DNA of 64,000 bases from an uncultured Phycisphaerales bacterium (lineage in GTDB: Bacteria > Planctomycetota > Phycisphaerae > Phycisphaerales > UBA1924), in the NCBI GenBank assembly GCA_937995595.1, contig CALKJW010000037.1:36786-100785 (forward strand). The letters run 5' to 3'. How positions within the stretch are numbered: position 1 is the stretch's first letter; every line of letters starts with the position of its first letter. Of the stretch, positions 1-9,402 are shown piece by piece. Below the pieces are notes generated by a model. It did no database searches and had not been told where the DNA came from. It saw nothing but the letters and a program-made list of their open reading frames with translations. Position numbers and translations under genes: made by a program.

Positions 1-413
1 ACGCACAGCAGGTGGTTCTGGATCCGCGCCAGTTCGTTCATGATCGTCCGCAGCGCCTTGCAGCGCGGCGTGATCTCGATCCCGAACAGCGTCTCCACCG
101 CCCCGTGCCACGTGATGTCGTTGTGGATCGGCGACAGGTAGTCCATCCGCGAGACGATCGTCACGTACTGGTTGTAGTCCAGGTGCTCGCCGAGTTTCTC
201 AAAGCCCGAGTGCAGGTAACCGATGTGCGGCGTGCAGCGCGCCACGCGCTCGCCGTCGAGTTCCAGCACCAGCCGCAGCGTGGTGTGCGTCGCCGGGTGC
301 TGCGGGCCGAAGTTCAGCACCCAGCGCTCGCCCGTGTCCACGTGCTCCCTCAGGTAGCCCGTGCTCTCGGCGTCGACGTCGATTCCCTGCTCGGGTCGGA
401 TCGTGTACGGCAT
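1..413 (-). CDS. nuoD: NADH-quinone oxidoreductase subunit D, N-terminal part
   Basis: This is the first ~137 codons of the 49 kDa subunit of complex I; the rest lies beyond the left edge. NuoD sits in the peripheral arm on the cytoplasmic side and helps form the quinone-binding site. The translation begins MPYTIRPEQG and then shows the family signature NFGPQHPATHTTLRLVLELD at about residues 34-53, followed by PHIGYLHSGFEKL, YNQYVTIVSRMDYLSP and a C-terminal stretch ending NELARIQNHLL. Most homologues have HPATHG where this one has HPATHT. The ATG at 413 is the only plausible start upstream of the conserved block. It follows the glycosyltransferase gene by 42 bp on the same strand. nuoI lies 16 kb away, so the nuo genes are not in one compact operon here. 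Confidence 0.93.
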   Translation of the reverse strand, partial: MPYTIRPEQGIDVDAESTGYLREHVDTGERWVLNFGPQHPATHTTLRLVLELDGERVARCTPHIGYLHSGFEKLGEHLDYNQYVTIVSRMDYLSPIHNDITWHGAVETLFGIEITPRCKALRTIMNELARIQNHLLC

Positions 414-455
414 AGGCCCGGATCGTAGCGAGTCGCGGCCGCCGCGGCGTCGCGC

Positions 456-2990
456 TCAGACCCGCTCGCCCCGCCCGTACCGCACCCGCACATACGTCGA
501 CCACGGCGGGACCCGCTTGAGCGCGTTGATCAGCCGGTACGACCGGCTCGATTCGATCATCGCAAGACGCCTGCTGGGCGGCAGTTTGAGTTCTTCGAGC
601 CGCCAGTTGCGCCCCCACCGCGCCCGCGCCAGCACGCCGTAGGGCGGCAGGCTCTTGCACGCCCGCACCAGCCGCCACGAGCGCGAACTCTCGATCTCCG
701 CCAGCCGCTCCGCCGCGGCACGCTCGGCCCGCGCGGCCTCCTGCGCCGCGGCGTGCTCGCCGAGCACCCGAGCGTGCTCGGCACGCACCGACCAGAGGTG
801 GTCGGTCAGGTCCTCGAGCCGGAGCAGTTCCACGGCCTGCACGGCGGTCTCGACGGCCAGGCTCTCGGGCAGCGCGACGCGCGGCGAAACCTCGGCGAGG
901 CGCCGCGCCTCGCGGAACAGTTCGAGCATGCGCCCGCCCATGTCCGCCAGTTCAAAGCGCGACTCGATGCGGCGGCGCGCCGCCGCGCCCATCGCGACGC
1001 GGCGCGGGCCGTCGGTCATCAGGTCCAGGAGCGCACCGGCGTACCGCTCCGCTTCGGCCGCGACGTCGGTCCGGCCGTCCTCTGTCAACACCCGCTCCAG
1101 CAGCACGCCGGTCTCGGGCGTCACCAGTTCGCGCTGCCCGCCCACCGCCGCGCCGACGACCGCAAGGCCCGTCGCCATGGCCTCGTACACCGCCAGCGCG
1201 ATGCCCTCCCACTGCGAAGGCAGGAAGAAGATGTCGCTCGCGGCCAGCAGCGCGGGCACGCGGTCGGGCGCGACCTCGCCGAGCATCACCACGGGCCCGC
1301 CGGCGCCGGGACGGTCGCCGCGGAGCAGCCCCAGCCGCGCCAGGCGGGAACGCAGAGCCTCCCGGTCCTCGCCGTCGCCCGCGGCCAGCACCGTGAAGGC
1401 CGGGCGGTCGGGGTGGCGCTGGGCCAGCCGCCGCAGGCGCGCGACCGACTCGGCGAACACGTCGGGCTGCTTCTGCGGGCAGAACCGCGCGGCGTACAGG
1501 ATCACGCACTCGCCCGGGCCGATGCCCAGCGACGCGCGGACCTGCGCGCGGGCCGCCGGGTCGGGCCGGTGCACCGACGTGTCGGCGTTGGTGTAGCACA
1601 CGCTCACGCGCGCCGGCTCGGCCCCGCGCACGACCATCCACGACTTGAGGTGCTCCGACGAGACGATGTTCAGGTCCAGTTGCTCGCGCATCGCCGCGCC
1701 CGAGCGCGGGTGCCCGCCGTTGCGCCAGTGCGGCTCCTCCATGTGGGCAAAGTCGACGTAGACCGGCCCGGGGCAGTGCGCGCGCAGGAACGGCAGGAAC
1801 ATGTACCCCGCCGAGGAGTTGGTGATCATCACCACGTCCGGCCGTCGCGAATCGATCAGCGCGCGGAGGAACCGCGGCTGGTCCGCCTGACGGAGGAAGT
1901 GGTCCATGCAGAACACGTCGGGCGTGATCGCCGCGAACCGCGGCAGCCACGGGTGCCCGCGGCCCGTCGCCGCGATGGTCACGCCCCAGCCCTCGTCCGT
2001 CAGGAGCCGCGCCAGGTCGAGGTTGAAGCGGTCCGCCCCGCCCATGCGCAGCCACGGGACGATCATCAGGATGCGCGGCCGGTCCTTGCGGAGCGGGTTC
2101 AAGATCGGCGCATCGGCCGGGACCGTCTCGAACGGGACCGGCCAGTGCGGGTCGAGCCGCGGGAACCCGCCGGGCTCGAACAGCGCGGGGTACATCGCGC
2201 GCAGCCGCGCACGGAACGCCTCGCGCCGCGTCTCGTCGCCGAGGTTCTCCCAGTCGTCGTGCTGGTTGTCGCGCCGGCGGTACCAGTCGAGGTACTCGGG
2301 GATCGTCCCGCCCCAGAGCCCGCACGACGCAGCGCGGACCCAGTAGTCCCAGTCCTCCATCCCGCCGCGGATCGTCTCGTCGCACCCGCCGATGGCGTCG
2401 TGCGTCGAACGCCGGATCATCGACGTCGCGGTCACGAGGTTGTTGTCCAGAAAGGCCGGGCCGTCGTGGAAGCCCTTGGTCCACAGGTACCGCTTGGCCC
2501 CGAACCCCACCGACCAACTGCCGACGAACGCCGCGCGGGGGTACGACGCGAGGTACCACGCCGACTTCTCGAGCGTGGTCGGCTCGATCAGGTCGTCGGA
2601 GTCGATCTGGTACACCAGTTCGGCGCGCGCGGCGCGGAACCCCGTGTTGCGTGCCGCGGGCAGGCCGTGGTTGACACGGTGGTCGATCACGCGCACCCGC
2701 CCCTGCCACTCGGGCGCGAGCGCGCCCGCGCGGTACTCGCCGAGCACGCGCAGCGATTCGGGGTCGGTCGAGCCGTCGTTGACGATGACCCACTCGAAGT
2801 TCTGCAGCGACTGGCCGAGGACGCACCGCGCCGTTTCGTGGAACACCGGCCCGGTGTTGTAGAACGGCGTGACCACCGACACCGCGGGCGGCTCGCCGTC
2901 CGCGCGCGCAGGGTCGAGCGCGTACCGGCACGCCGGTCGCCGCGGCGACGCGGGGTGATTGCCGTAGTCTGGCTCGACGGGGTCGATCAT
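456..2990 (-). CDS. two-domain glycosyltransferase (GT2 + GT4)
   Basis: An 844-residue protein with two glycosyltransferase modules, probably for a surface polysaccharide. Residues ~35-260 form a GT2 (GT-A) domain: VSVVTPFYNTGPVF, then VNDGSTD and QIDSDDLIEP (the metal-binding DxD region). Residues ~300-680 form a GT4 (GT-B) domain: RILMIVPWLRMGGADRFNLD and the donor-binding stretch FLPSQWEGIALAVYEAMATG. The C-terminus (~690-844) has an Ala/Glu-rich predicted coiled coil and two copies of a segment beginning ESSRSWRLVRACKSLPP and ESSRSYRLINALKRVPP, a tail motif often seen on such enzymes. No signal peptide or membrane segment is evident, so it should act in the cytoplasm. Donor and acceptor cannot be told from sequence. 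Confidence 0.88.
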   Translation of the reverse strand: MIDPVEPDYGNHPASPRRPACRYALDPARADGEPPAVSVVTPFYNTGPVFHETARCVLGQSLQNFEWVIVNDGSTDPESLRVLGEYRAGALAPEWQGRVRVIDHRVNHGLPAARNTGFRAARAELVYQIDSDDLIEPTTLEKSAWYLASYPRAAFVGSWSVGFGAKRYLWTKGFHDGPAFLDNNLVTATSMIRRSTHDAIGGCDETIRGGMEDWDYWVRAASCGLWGGTIPEYLDWYRRRDNQHDDWENLGDETRREAFRARLRAMYPALFEPGGFPRLDPHWPVPFETVPADAPILNPLRKDRPRILMIVPWLRMGGADRFNLDLARLLTDEGWGVTIAATGRGHPWLPRFAAITPDVFCMDHFLRQADQPRFLRALIDSRRPDVVMITNSSAGYMFLPFLRAHCPGPVYVDFAHMEEPHWRNGGHPRSGAAMREQLDLNIVSSEHLKSWMVVRGAEPARVSVCYTNADTSVHRPDPAARAQVRASLGIGPGECVILYAARFCPQKQPDVFAESVARLRRLAQRHPDRPAFTVLAAGDGEDREALRSRLARLGLLRGDRPGAGGPVVMLGEVAPDRVPALLAASDIFFLPSQWEGIALAVYEAMATGLAVVGAAVGGQRELVTPETGVLLERVLTEDGRTDVAAEAERYAGALLDLMTDGPRRVAMGAAARRRIESRFELADMGGRMLELFREARRLAEVSPRVALPESLAVETAVQAVELLRLEDLTDHLWSVRAEHARVLGEHAAAQEAARAERAAAERLAEIESSRSWRLVRACKSLPPYGVLARARWGRNWRLEELKLPPSRRLAMIESSRSYRLINALKRVPPWSTYVRVRYGRGERV

Positions 2991-3044
2991 GGTGTTTCCC
3001 GGCCGCGCTCGGCGCGGCCCGGCAAGTCTACCCGCGCACTCGAA

Positions 3045-3869
3045 TCACCACGACAGGTCGGACTCGAAGCCCAGTTCGACCAGCAGTTCGCCGGCGATCC
3101 GCTTGAACGCGGCCTTGTCCGCCTCGGTCATCGCCTCGCGCCAGTGCGGGGCCGGGGGCTGCGCCGGCACGCGTGCCCGCGCGGCCTGCACCGCCGCGAG
3201 CAGCCGCCCCTGCTCCGACGACACGCCGAGCCAGCGGCACACGGAGCCGAAGGCGCGCGCGGTCTCGGCGCCGAGTTCGTCCTCGCGCAGGATCATGGCG
3301 CGGTCGCCGAGCAGTTCCGCCGCGCGGAGCGCGCCGCGCAGGCTGTTCGCCCAGCGCACCACGGCCAGGCGGAGCGACGGCGCGTCGAACAGGAGCGCGG
3401 GCCTGCTCATGCCCGCGCACCACGGGCGGCCGGCGCGCGCCAGTTGACCGCACCGCTCCGCGACGACCGCGCGCCGGCCGTCGCCGATCACGCACACCAG
3501 CGGCGCGCCCGGGAACGCCGCGACCAGCCGGTCGGCCGACTCGATGTCCGAAAGGTCCACCTGGGTGCCCACGTGCCGCACCCCCGCGGCGTGCCCGTTC
3601 CGCACGCGCATCGCCGCGACGCGCGACGACTCGTCGAGCATCTGCCGCATCGCGCCGCGCGACGACTCCACCCCCGACGCGCCGCCGTGCAGCAGGAGCG
3701 CGGACGGGTGCGTGTCGATCTCGGGGTGGATGTCGAACAGGCCCGCCAGCAGCGTCGGGTCCGCGCCGCCGCAGGCCGAGAAGAACACCGGCAGCACGGG
3801 CGCAACCGCCGCACGCTCCGACATCCCACGTTCGCTCAACGGGGATGTGCGGGTGGAGTGCCGTGTCAT
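3045..3869 (-). CDS. sulfotransferase-like protein, divergent
   Basis: A protein of up to 274 residues that resembles P-loop sulfotransferases. Near residue 30 is VFFSACGGADPTLLAGLFDIHPEIDTH, with the spacing of the usual 5'-PAPS-binding strand-loop-helix (xxSxxRSGTTLLxxLLxxHP) but with Cys-Gly-Gly-Ala in place of the basic loop. Further on are RLAVVRWANSLRGAL and MILREDEL, matching the family's RdPrd/Y-EDL regions, and FGSVCRWLGV, matching the C-terminal F-FLGL motif. The P-loop basic residue seems lost, so activity is doubtful. An alternative start is the Met at 3824 (MSERAAVA). It lies between the glycosyltransferase and pepA on the same strand. cysC, which makes PAPS, is 1.8 kb away, so glycan sulfation is a reasonable guess. 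Confidence 0.55.
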   Translation of the reverse strand: MTRHSTRTSPLSERGMSERAAVAPVLPVFFSACGGADPTLLAGLFDIHPEIDTHPSALLLHGGASGVESSRGAMRQMLDESSRVAAMRVRNGHAAGVRHVGTQVDLSDIESADRLVAAFPGAPLVCVIGDGRRAVVAERCGQLARAGRPWCAGMSRPALLFDAPSLRLAVVRWANSLRGALRAAELLGDRAMILREDELGAETARAFGSVCRWLGVSSEQGRLLAAVQAARARVPAQPPAPHWREAMTEADKAAFKRIAGELLVELGFESDLSW

Positions 3870-3948
3870 CGCGTGCGGTTCTCGTGTCTGGAGCGCGCCC
3901 CGGGCGCGCGGGCCCGCGGCCCGGCCCCCCGCGGTGGTCCGATTCTAC

Positions 3949-4005
3949 CGCGCCCGCGGCCGCGCGCCAAACGCGCCCGCGGCCGCGCGCCAGACGCGCC
4001 CGCCG
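3949..4005. repeat. 23-bp tandem repeat, about 2.5 copies
   Basis: Two near-identical 23-bp units (3949-3971 and 3972-3994, differing at one base: ending CCAAA versus CCAGA) are followed by an 11-bp partial third copy. Each unit starts CGCGCCCGCGGC. The repeat occupies the gap between the pepA stop and the upstream end of the sulfotransferase-like gene. Confidence 0.9.
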
Positions 4006-4013
4006 AGCGCCGC

Positions 4014-5525
4014 TCAGCCCGCCGCCAGTTCCGCCAGCAGCCGCACGCCCCAGCCCGTCGGCCCCTTGACAAAGCAGCCGTTGTCGGACTCGGACACGTG
4101 CACGCCCGCGATGTCCAGGTGCGCCCACGGCACCTTGGGCTCGACGAAGTACGACAGGAACGCCGCGCCCTGGATCGGGTGCGCCTTGCGGTTCGGGTTC
4201 GAGTTCACGATGTCGGCGACCTGCGACTTCATCATGTCGCGGTACTCCTGGTCGTGCGGCAGGCGCCAGAAGCGCTCGCCGGTGGTCTCCATCGCGCGCT
4301 CCAGGTGCGAGCGCAGGCGGTCGTCGTCGCAGAACAGCCCGGCGAACGTCGAGCCCAGCGCGGTGACGACCCCGCCGGTCAGCGTCGCGATGTCCACGAT
4401 CGCCGCGGGCGACTCCTTCTCGCACGCCCAGATCAGCGCGTCGGCGAGCACCAGCCGCCCCTCGGCGTCGGTGTTCGTGACCTCGACGCTCACGCCGTTG
4501 CGGAACGTGATCACGTCGTCGGGGCGGTAGGCCTCGTCGGAGATCGAGTTCTCGGCGACGGCCAGCAGCGCGACGACGCGCCGCGCCGGCCTGACCACCG
4601 TCGCGATCGCGTGCATCGCGCCCAGCACGGCGCACCCCCCGTCCTTGTCGCGCTTCATGCCCGCCATCCCCGGCGTGGGCTTGATGCTCAGGCCGCCGGT
4701 GTCGTACGTCATGGTCTTGCCGACCAGCACCAGCGGGCGCTCGTCGCGCCCGCGCCGGCCGCCGCGCACCCCCGGCCACTCCAGCCGGATCAGGCACGGC
4801 TTGTTCTCCGACGCCTTGCCCACGTTGATCAGGCCGGCGAATCGCTCCTTCTCCAGGTCGTCGCCCGCGAACACGCGGCAGGCCAGCCCGGTCCTCTTCG
4901 CCATCGCACGCGCCTGCGCCGCGATGTAGTCGGTCGTCGCGATGTTCGGCGGCGTCTCGGACAGGTCGCGCGCCAGGTTCGTCGACGCCGCGAGCGCCAG
5001 CCCCGTGCCCAGCCCGCGCTCGAACGCCGCGTCCGACGAGCGCACGTGCAGCGCTGCGCGCTTCGGCCGATCGCCGCTGCCCTTGCCCTTGAGCCGGTCG
5101 TAGTTCCACGCGATCAGTCCGAGCCCCTCGCCGAAGAGCCGGCCCGCCACTTCGGGCTTGAGGCGGGCGCCCTTCTGGGCGCGGTCGCCCAGCAGCGCGG
5201 CGAGTTCGACGCTCACGCGCGCGTCCCTGGTCTGCGCCAGACGACGCCCCACCGCGCCCGCGGCGGTGCGCAGCATCCCGGGCTTGAACCTGGCGCGGTC
5301 GCCCAGGCCGACGATCAGCACGCGCCCGGGCGCGCCCTTGCCCGTCGGGTACGCCTCGGCGATGCGCCCGAGTTCGCCGGTGCAGTCGGCCCTCGCCGCG
5401 GCACGGGCGACCGATCCGTCGGTGTCCAGCGCCCGCGCGCGGGGGTCGAGCGCGCCGCCCTTGAAGATGCCGACGACCACGGCCTGCGCGTCGCCCTTGC
5501 CGCCGATGCTGACCGACTCGAACAT
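4014..5525 (-). CDS. pepA: leucyl aminopeptidase (M17)
   Basis: A 503-residue cytosolic aminopeptidase that removes N-terminal residues from peptides and helps recycle them. The M17 metal and catalytic region is intact. [16 protein letters not shown] holds the metal-binding Lys and Asp (most homologues have VGKGITFDSGG), followed by [18 protein letters not shown]. The hallmark [14 protein letters not shown] carries the two acidic ligands and the catalytic Arg. The N-terminal ~180 residues are the macro-like domain typical of the family. I place the start at 5525 (MFESVSIGG) because AAGGAG lies about nine bases upstream; an upstream in-frame ATG at 5549 lacks this. It is divergent from cysC with a 124-bp gap. 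Confidence 0.95.
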   Translation of the reverse strand: MFESVSIGGKGDAQAVVVGIFKGGALDPRARALDTDGSVARAAARADCTGELGRIAEAYPTGKGAPGRVLIVGLGDRARFKPGMLRTAAGAVGRRLAQTRDARVSVELAALLGDRAQKGARLKPEVAGRLFGEGLGLIAWNYDRLKGKGSGDRPKRAALHVRSSDAAFERGLGTGLALAASTNLARDLSETPPNIATTDYIAAQARAMAKRTGLACRVFAGDDLEKERFAGLINVGKASENKPCLIRLEWPGVRGGRRGRDERPLVLVGKTMTYDTGGLSIKPTPGMAGMKRDKDGGCAVLGAMHAIATVVRPARRVVALLAVAENSISDEAYRPDDVITFRNGVSVEVTNTDAEGRLVLADALIWACEKESPAAIVDIATLTGGVVTALGSTFAGLFCDDDRLRSHLERAMETTGERFWRLPHDQEYRDMMKSQVADIVNSNPNRKAHPIQGAAFLSYFVEPKVPWAHLDIAGVHVSESDNGCFVKGPTGWGVRLLAELAAG

Positions 5526-5649
5526 GCTCCATCTCCTTTCGGGCCGCACGCCTGTGCGGTGCAGCCATTCAGCCTTGGCGCGTCGCGCCGGGCCGCAAGT
5601 GTACGGCCGCGAGAGCGGTTGCGCACGGGTCGCGGCCTACACTCGGCCC

Positions 5650-6324
5650 ATGACCACCACCCCCGCCGCGTCGTCCAAGCCCGTTGTCGTTCCCTCCGCC
5701 GCCACCAAGGGCACCAACCTGCACTGGCACGAGGGGAACATCACCCGCGCCGAGCGCTCCAGACTGCTCAACGCGACGGGCGCGACGCTCTGGTTCACCG
5801 GCCTTTCCGCCTCCGGCAAGAGCACCATCGCCTGCGCGCTGGAGCAGGTCCTCGTGCAGCGCGGCATCCACTGCTACCGCCTCGACGGCGACAACATCCG
5901 CATGGGCCTGAACAAGAACCTCGGCTTCTCCGCCGAGGACCGGGCCGAGAACATCCGCCGCATCGGCGAGGTCGCCAGACTCTTCGCCGATTCGGGCTGC
6001 ATCGCGCTGACGAGTTTCATCAGCCCCTACCGCGCCGACCGCGACGCGGCCCGCGCCGTGCACGAAAGGGACCCCGCCGGGGCGATCCCCTTCATCGAGG
6101 TCTTCGTCGATGCGCCGATCGAGGTCTGCGAGCAGCGCGACCCCAAGGGCCTTTACAAAAAGGCCCGCGCCGGCCAGATCAAGGGCTTTACGGGCATCGA
6201 CGACCCCTACGAGGCCCCCGCCCATCCCGAACTGGTCCTCAAGCCCGCGACCATGTCCGTCGAGGACTCGGTCCGCGCGTGCCTGAAGATGCTCGCCGAC
6301 CGCGGCGTCATCCCCAGCGCCTGA
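5650..6324 (+). CDS. cysC: adenylylsulfate kinase
   Basis: A 224-residue APS kinase that phosphorylates adenosine 5'-phosphosulfate to PAPS, the sulfate donor for assimilation and sulfotransferases. The Walker A loop is [13 protein letters not shown] at about residues 54-66. The APS-binding region follows as [20 protein letters not shown], then [13 protein letters not shown] and [10 protein letters not shown], and the lid segment includes [22 protein letters not shown]. The N-terminal ~25 residues are a variable extension before NLHWHEG, the usual beginning of CysC. No sulfate adenylyltransferase gene is adjacent. It is transcribed away from pepA and converges on the META-domain gene with only 7 bp between the stops. 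Confidence 0.96.
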   Translation: MTTTPAASSKPVVVPSAATKGTNLHWHEGNITRAERSRLLNATGATLWFTGLSASGKSTIACALEQVLVQRGIHCYRLDGDNIRMGLNKNLGFSAEDRAENIRRIGEVARLFADSGCIALTSFISPYRADRDAARAVHERDPAGAIPFIEVFVDAPIEVCEQRDPKGLYKKARAGQIKGFTGIDDPYEAPAHPELVLKPATMSVEDSVRACLKMLADRGVIPSA

Positions 6325-6331
6325 GTTCGCC

Positions 6332-6862
6332 TCAGCGGTTGTCGCGCGCGGTGCGCGTGAACCGCGCCAGGCTCTCGTCCCGATCCGGGCCGGGCGTCAC
6401 AGCCAGCGCGTCGCCGAGCAGTCGAACGCCGCGGGCCCGCTGCAGCGCGCCGGTGTACCGCGCCTCCAGGTGCATGAGTTCGGGCGGCCCGGCGCGCCGC
6501 GTCGAGATCATCGGTGCAAGCACAAACTCGCCGCGCACCAGCGCCGCGCCGTCCAGCTTCGACGCCATGCGGTTGACGCCGGTGTACCCGCCCACCGATC
6601 CATCCGGCTCGATCACCATCGACGGCGGCTGGTCGTCCCAGTTGGGCGGGAGCCAGTCCGCCAGTCGGCGGCCCTCGAGTTCGACGAGCGTCCACTCGCC
6701 CGCCAGCGCGGCCAGCCCCTCGTCCGCGCTAACGAACGACGACTTGGCGTCCTCGCCCAGCGGCCCGCCCGTGCGGCACGCGACCGTGGCCGCGGCGCCC
6801 AACACCGCCGCGGTAAGCCCGACCGCCCGCCACCCGTTCGGACCGCCGCGCGTGTTGCCCAT
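6332..6862 (-). CDS. META-domain (HslJ-like) lipoprotein
   Basis: A 176-residue exported protein. Residues ~12-30 (AVGLTAAVLGAAATVAC) form a signal peptide ending in a probable lipobox Cys, so it is likely a lipoprotein. The mature part opens with LAALAGEWTLVELEGRRL and contains GGYTGVNRMASKLDG, FVLAPMISTRRAGPP and LMHLEARYTGALQRA. These correspond to the META/HslJ fold (W-L, G-GCN-, T-MAC, E--Y--AL motifs), here without the usual Cys residues. HslJ proteins have been tied to novobiocin and heat resistance in E. coli, but the molecular role is unknown. Confidence 0.75.
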   Translation of the reverse strand: MGNTRGGPNGWRAVGLTAAVLGAAATVACRTGGPLGEDAKSSFVSADEGLAALAGEWTLVELEGRRLADWLPPNWDDQPPSMVIEPDGSVGGYTGVNRMASKLDGAALVRGEFVLAPMISTRRAGPPELMHLEARYTGALQRARGVRLLGDALAVTPGPDRDESLARFTRTARDNR

Positions 6863-6897
6863 GTCCGACTCCGCGGAAAACCCCCGCGCCTGAGAGT

Positions 6898-7530
6898 CTA
6901 CACGCCTTTGGCCGCGCGGCGGCGCCGCCGCTTCGCGGCCCGTGCGCCGCTGCCCGAGGCCGCGCGCACCTTGCCCTTCTCGATCGCGATCGCCCCGGCG
7001 CGCTGGATCACGTACCCGCAGTTGCGGCACGTTCGGCGCGAGGCCGGGCCGCCCCAGAACGTGTTCATCACGACCGCGAGGTCCCTGTCGATCTTCTTCA
7101 GGCGGAACCGCGCGTCGTACACGAGGTGGTCGCACTTGGGGCAGTACCACTGCAGGCCGTCGTTCTGCCCCTTGGGACGCGGGAACTCGACGATGAGCCC
7201 CACCGTGCCCGCGGGGCGCTGCGGGCGGTGCGGCACCCAGCGCGGCAGCAGGAACATCTCGCCCTCGCGCACGATCACGTCGCGCGGCTTGCTCCCGTCC
7301 AGCGGACGAACGCGCACCGCGATGTCGCCCTTGAGTTGGTAGAATAACTCCTCCGTCGGGTTCACGTGGAAGTCGTTCCGCGTGTTCGGGCCGCCCGACA
7401 CGAACACGATCACGTCCTCGGACTCGGTGAAGAACTGCTTGTTGCTCACCGGGGGCTTCAGGTGCCGGCGGTTCTTGCGGATCCAGTCCTGCAGGTCCAG
7501 CGTCGAGAACTTGGCTTTCGCGGCGGGCAT
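6898..7530 (-). CDS. nbaC: 3-hydroxyanthranilate 3,4-dioxygenase, copy 1
   Basis: A 210-residue cupin dioxygenase that opens the ring of 3-hydroxyanthranilate in the kynurenine pathway, leading to quinolinate or to tryptophan breakdown. The iron ligands are present: His and Glu in NDFHVNPTEELFYQ (about residue 45) and His in LPRWVPHRPQRPAG (about residue 90). The C-terminal rubredoxin-like site of bacterial HAAO is complete: YCPKCDHLVYD and TCRNCGYV give two CxxC pairs. A basic tail of about 30 residues follows. The start at 7530 has AAAGGA upstream. The next gene on the same strand is a diverged paralogue. No other kynurenine pathway gene lies in the window. Confidence 0.93.
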   Translation of the reverse strand: MPAAKAKFSTLDLQDWIRKNRRHLKPPVSNKQFFTESEDVIVFVSGGPNTRNDFHVNPTEELFYQLKGDIAVRVRPLDGSKPRDVIVREGEMFLLPRWVPHRPQRPAGTVGLIVEFPRPKGQNDGLQWYCPKCDHLVYDARFRLKKIDRDLAVVMNTFWGGPASRRTCRNCGYVIQRAGAIAIEKGKVRAASGSGARAAKRRRRRAAKGV

Positions 7531-7638
7531 CGGCGGTCCTTTCGTGTCGGCGCTCGCGCCTGCCCGGCCCGGGGCCGGCCGGCATCGTCGCCGAGATTCA
7601 GGATACAAACAACCGTTGAAGGACGCAACCCTCGCCGC

Positions 7639-8301
7639 TCAGCGACCGCGCACCGTCGCCCGGCGGGGCGTCGCCTTGCCCGCCGCCGTCGCGGCGCGGC
7701 GGGGCGCAGGACGCGCAGCGGGAGGCGGTTTGGCAGCGCCCGCGGCGATCGGCGACGCCGCGATCACGTCGGACTTGCCCGGCGGCTGCACCACCGTGCC
7801 GCAGAACCGGCAGGTCCGCAGCGTCGCGTCGTCCCAGAAGCGCGAGAGAATGTCCGGCAACTGGTCCGCGGCGTCCTCGAGCGCGAACGACTCCTCGAAC
7901 ACGCTGGTGTTGCACCGGTCGCAGTAGAACCGCAGCGTGTCGTCGTCGCTCGCCGGGCGTCGGCGCTCGATCACCAGCCCCACCGACCCCGCCGCACGCT
8001 GCGGCGAGTGCGGCACGTTCGCGGGCAGCGCGAACAACTCGCCCTCGCGCACCACCACGTCGCCCACCACGCCGTCGTCGTCGCGCACGCGGAGCACCAG
8101 TTCGCCCTCGATCTGCAGGAACAACTCCTCGAACGGGCTGATGTGGTAGTCCTTCCGCTGCGACGGGCCGGACGCGACCGAGACAACGAAATCCGACATA
8201 CCGCCGAACACGGGCCAGTCGCCCGCGCCGCTGCGCGAGCGCCGGCGGGCGTCGTCGATCCACGCGCGAAGGTTCAACGGAAGGTCGAAGGCGATCGGCA
8301 T
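7639..8301 (-). CDS. 3-hydroxyanthranilate 3,4-dioxygenase, copy 2 (paralogue)
   Basis: A 220-residue paralogue of the neighbouring dioxygenase, with the same architecture but only moderate identity. The iron ligands are again present (KDYHISPFEELFLQ and LPANVPHSPQRAAG), as are the two CxxC pairs (YCDRCNTSVFEE, TCRFCGTVV). It has PFEE in place of PTEE and a longer loop after the first strands. The C-terminus is an Ala/Arg/Lys-rich tail. GGGAGG precedes the ATG at 8301. The two copies are 108 bp apart and may be cotranscribed, this one being promoter-proximal. It may act on the same or a related substituted aminophenol; the substrate cannot be deduced. It is divergent from psuG. Confidence 0.85.
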   Translation of the reverse strand: MPIAFDLPLNLRAWIDDARRRSRSGAGDWPVFGGMSDFVVSVASGPSQRKDYHISPFEELFLQIEGELVLRVRDDDGVVGDVVVREGELFALPANVPHSPQRAAGSVGLVIERRRPASDDDTLRFYCDRCNTSVFEESFALEDAADQLPDILSRFWDDATLRTCRFCGTVVQPPGKSDVIAASPIAAGAAKPPPAARPAPRRAATAAGKATPRRATVRGR

Positions 8302-8447
8302 TGCAGGCCTCCCTGGGCCTCTCCCCCGCCGCGGTTCGTGCACGACACATCCTATCGCCCCGTGTGCGCCGCTGCACGGAGTGCCGAACCGCCTGCGAAC
8401 ACGTCGCGGGGGTTCCCGGCGCCTCCGCGCGCCAACGATCTGCCGCC

Positions 8448-9392
8448 ATGGCCCAGCACGCCGCGCCCTCCAACCCCGCCGCCAGCGCGGCTCACCCCGC
8501 GCCGCACCCGCTCGCGCGCGTCGCGCTCGAGACCACGCTCCTCCTGCACGGCGTGCCGCGCGCCGGGGCGCTCGCGCTCGCGGCGAGGTTGAACCACGCC
8601 GTCCGCGCACAGGGCGCCACGCCGCTCACCGTCGGCGTCGTCGCCGGCGTGCCCGTCGTCGGGCTCAGCGAGGCGCAACTGGCCGAACTGCTCGGCGCGC
8701 CCGCCGACAGCGTCCGCAAACTCAACACGTCCAACCTCGGCGTGGCCATCGCGCGCAGGCAGCACGGGGCGACGACCGTGAGCACGACCATGGAACTCGC
8801 CGCCGCGGCGGGCGTCAGCGTGTTCGCCACCGGCGGGATCGGCGGCGTGCACTTTGCCGAGAGCGGCGACGCCGCGCGCGGCGCGCTCGACGTCTCGGCC
8901 GACCTGTACGCGCTGACGCGCTTCCCCGTCGCCGTCGTCGCCTCGGGCGTCAAGTCCATCCTCGACGTCGCCGGCACGCGCGAGATGCTCGAAACGCTCG
9001 GCGTGCCGGTCGTCGGCTTCCGCACCGACGACTTCCCCGCGTTCTACCTCCGCAGGGCCGACAACGCCGCCGTCGCGCCGCTCGATGCACGCTTCGACGA
9101 GGTGGCCGACCTCGCGGCGTACATCCGGCACGAACTGGCGCGCTCGCGCCGCGGCGTGCTGGTCTGCAACCCCATCCCGCGCCAGCACGAACTCAAGGCG
9201 GCCGACTGGCAGCGCTGGCTCAACGAGTCGCGCCAACTGGTCGGCGCCTCGGGCGCGAGCGGGCGCGACGTCACGCCGCGGATCCTCGGCGCGCTGCACT
9301 CGGTCTCGGGCGGCGCGACCCTCCGCGCCAACGTCGCGCTGGTCGAGTCCAACGCCGCGCTGGCCGGGCAACTGGCGCGCGCGATGGTGTAG
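8448..9392 (+). CDS. psuG: pseudouridine-5'-phosphate glycosidase
   Basis: A 314-residue enzyme that cleaves the C-C glycosidic bond of pseudouridine 5'-phosphate to uracil and ribose 5-phosphate, salvaging pseudouridine from RNA turnover. Family signatures are ALETTLLLHGVPRAG near the N-terminus, TVGVVAGVPVVGLSEAQL, KLNTSNLGVAIAR, TTVSTTMELAAAAGVSVFATGGIGGVH (catalytic region), VAVVASGVKSILDVAGTREMLETLG and FRTDDFPAFYLRR. Many homologues begin LE-T-I-HG, matching residues ~27-35. The partner kinase psuK is not next to it. It converges on polX. Confidence 0.94.
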   Translation: MAQHAAPSNPAASAAHPAPHPLARVALETTLLLHGVPRAGALALAARLNHAVRAQGATPLTVGVVAGVPVVGLSEAQLAELLGAPADSVRKLNTSNLGVAIARRQHGATTVSTTMELAAAAGVSVFATGGIGGVHFAESGDAARGALDVSADLYALTRFPVAVVASGVKSILDVAGTREMLETLGVPVVGFRTDDFPAFYLRRADNAAVAPLDARFDEVADLAAYIRHELARSRRGVLVCNPIPRQHELKAADWQRWLNESRQLVGASGASGRDVTPRILGALHSVSGGATLRANVALVESNAALAGQLARAMV

Positions 9393-9402
9393 CCGGGAGT
9401 TC

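Noticed and set aside
753..6893. Very long plus-strand open frame (2046 codons)
   Set aside because: It is antisense to the glycosyltransferase and pepA and in another frame from cysC; composition is Arg/His/Ala-rich as expected for shadows in GC-rich DNA.
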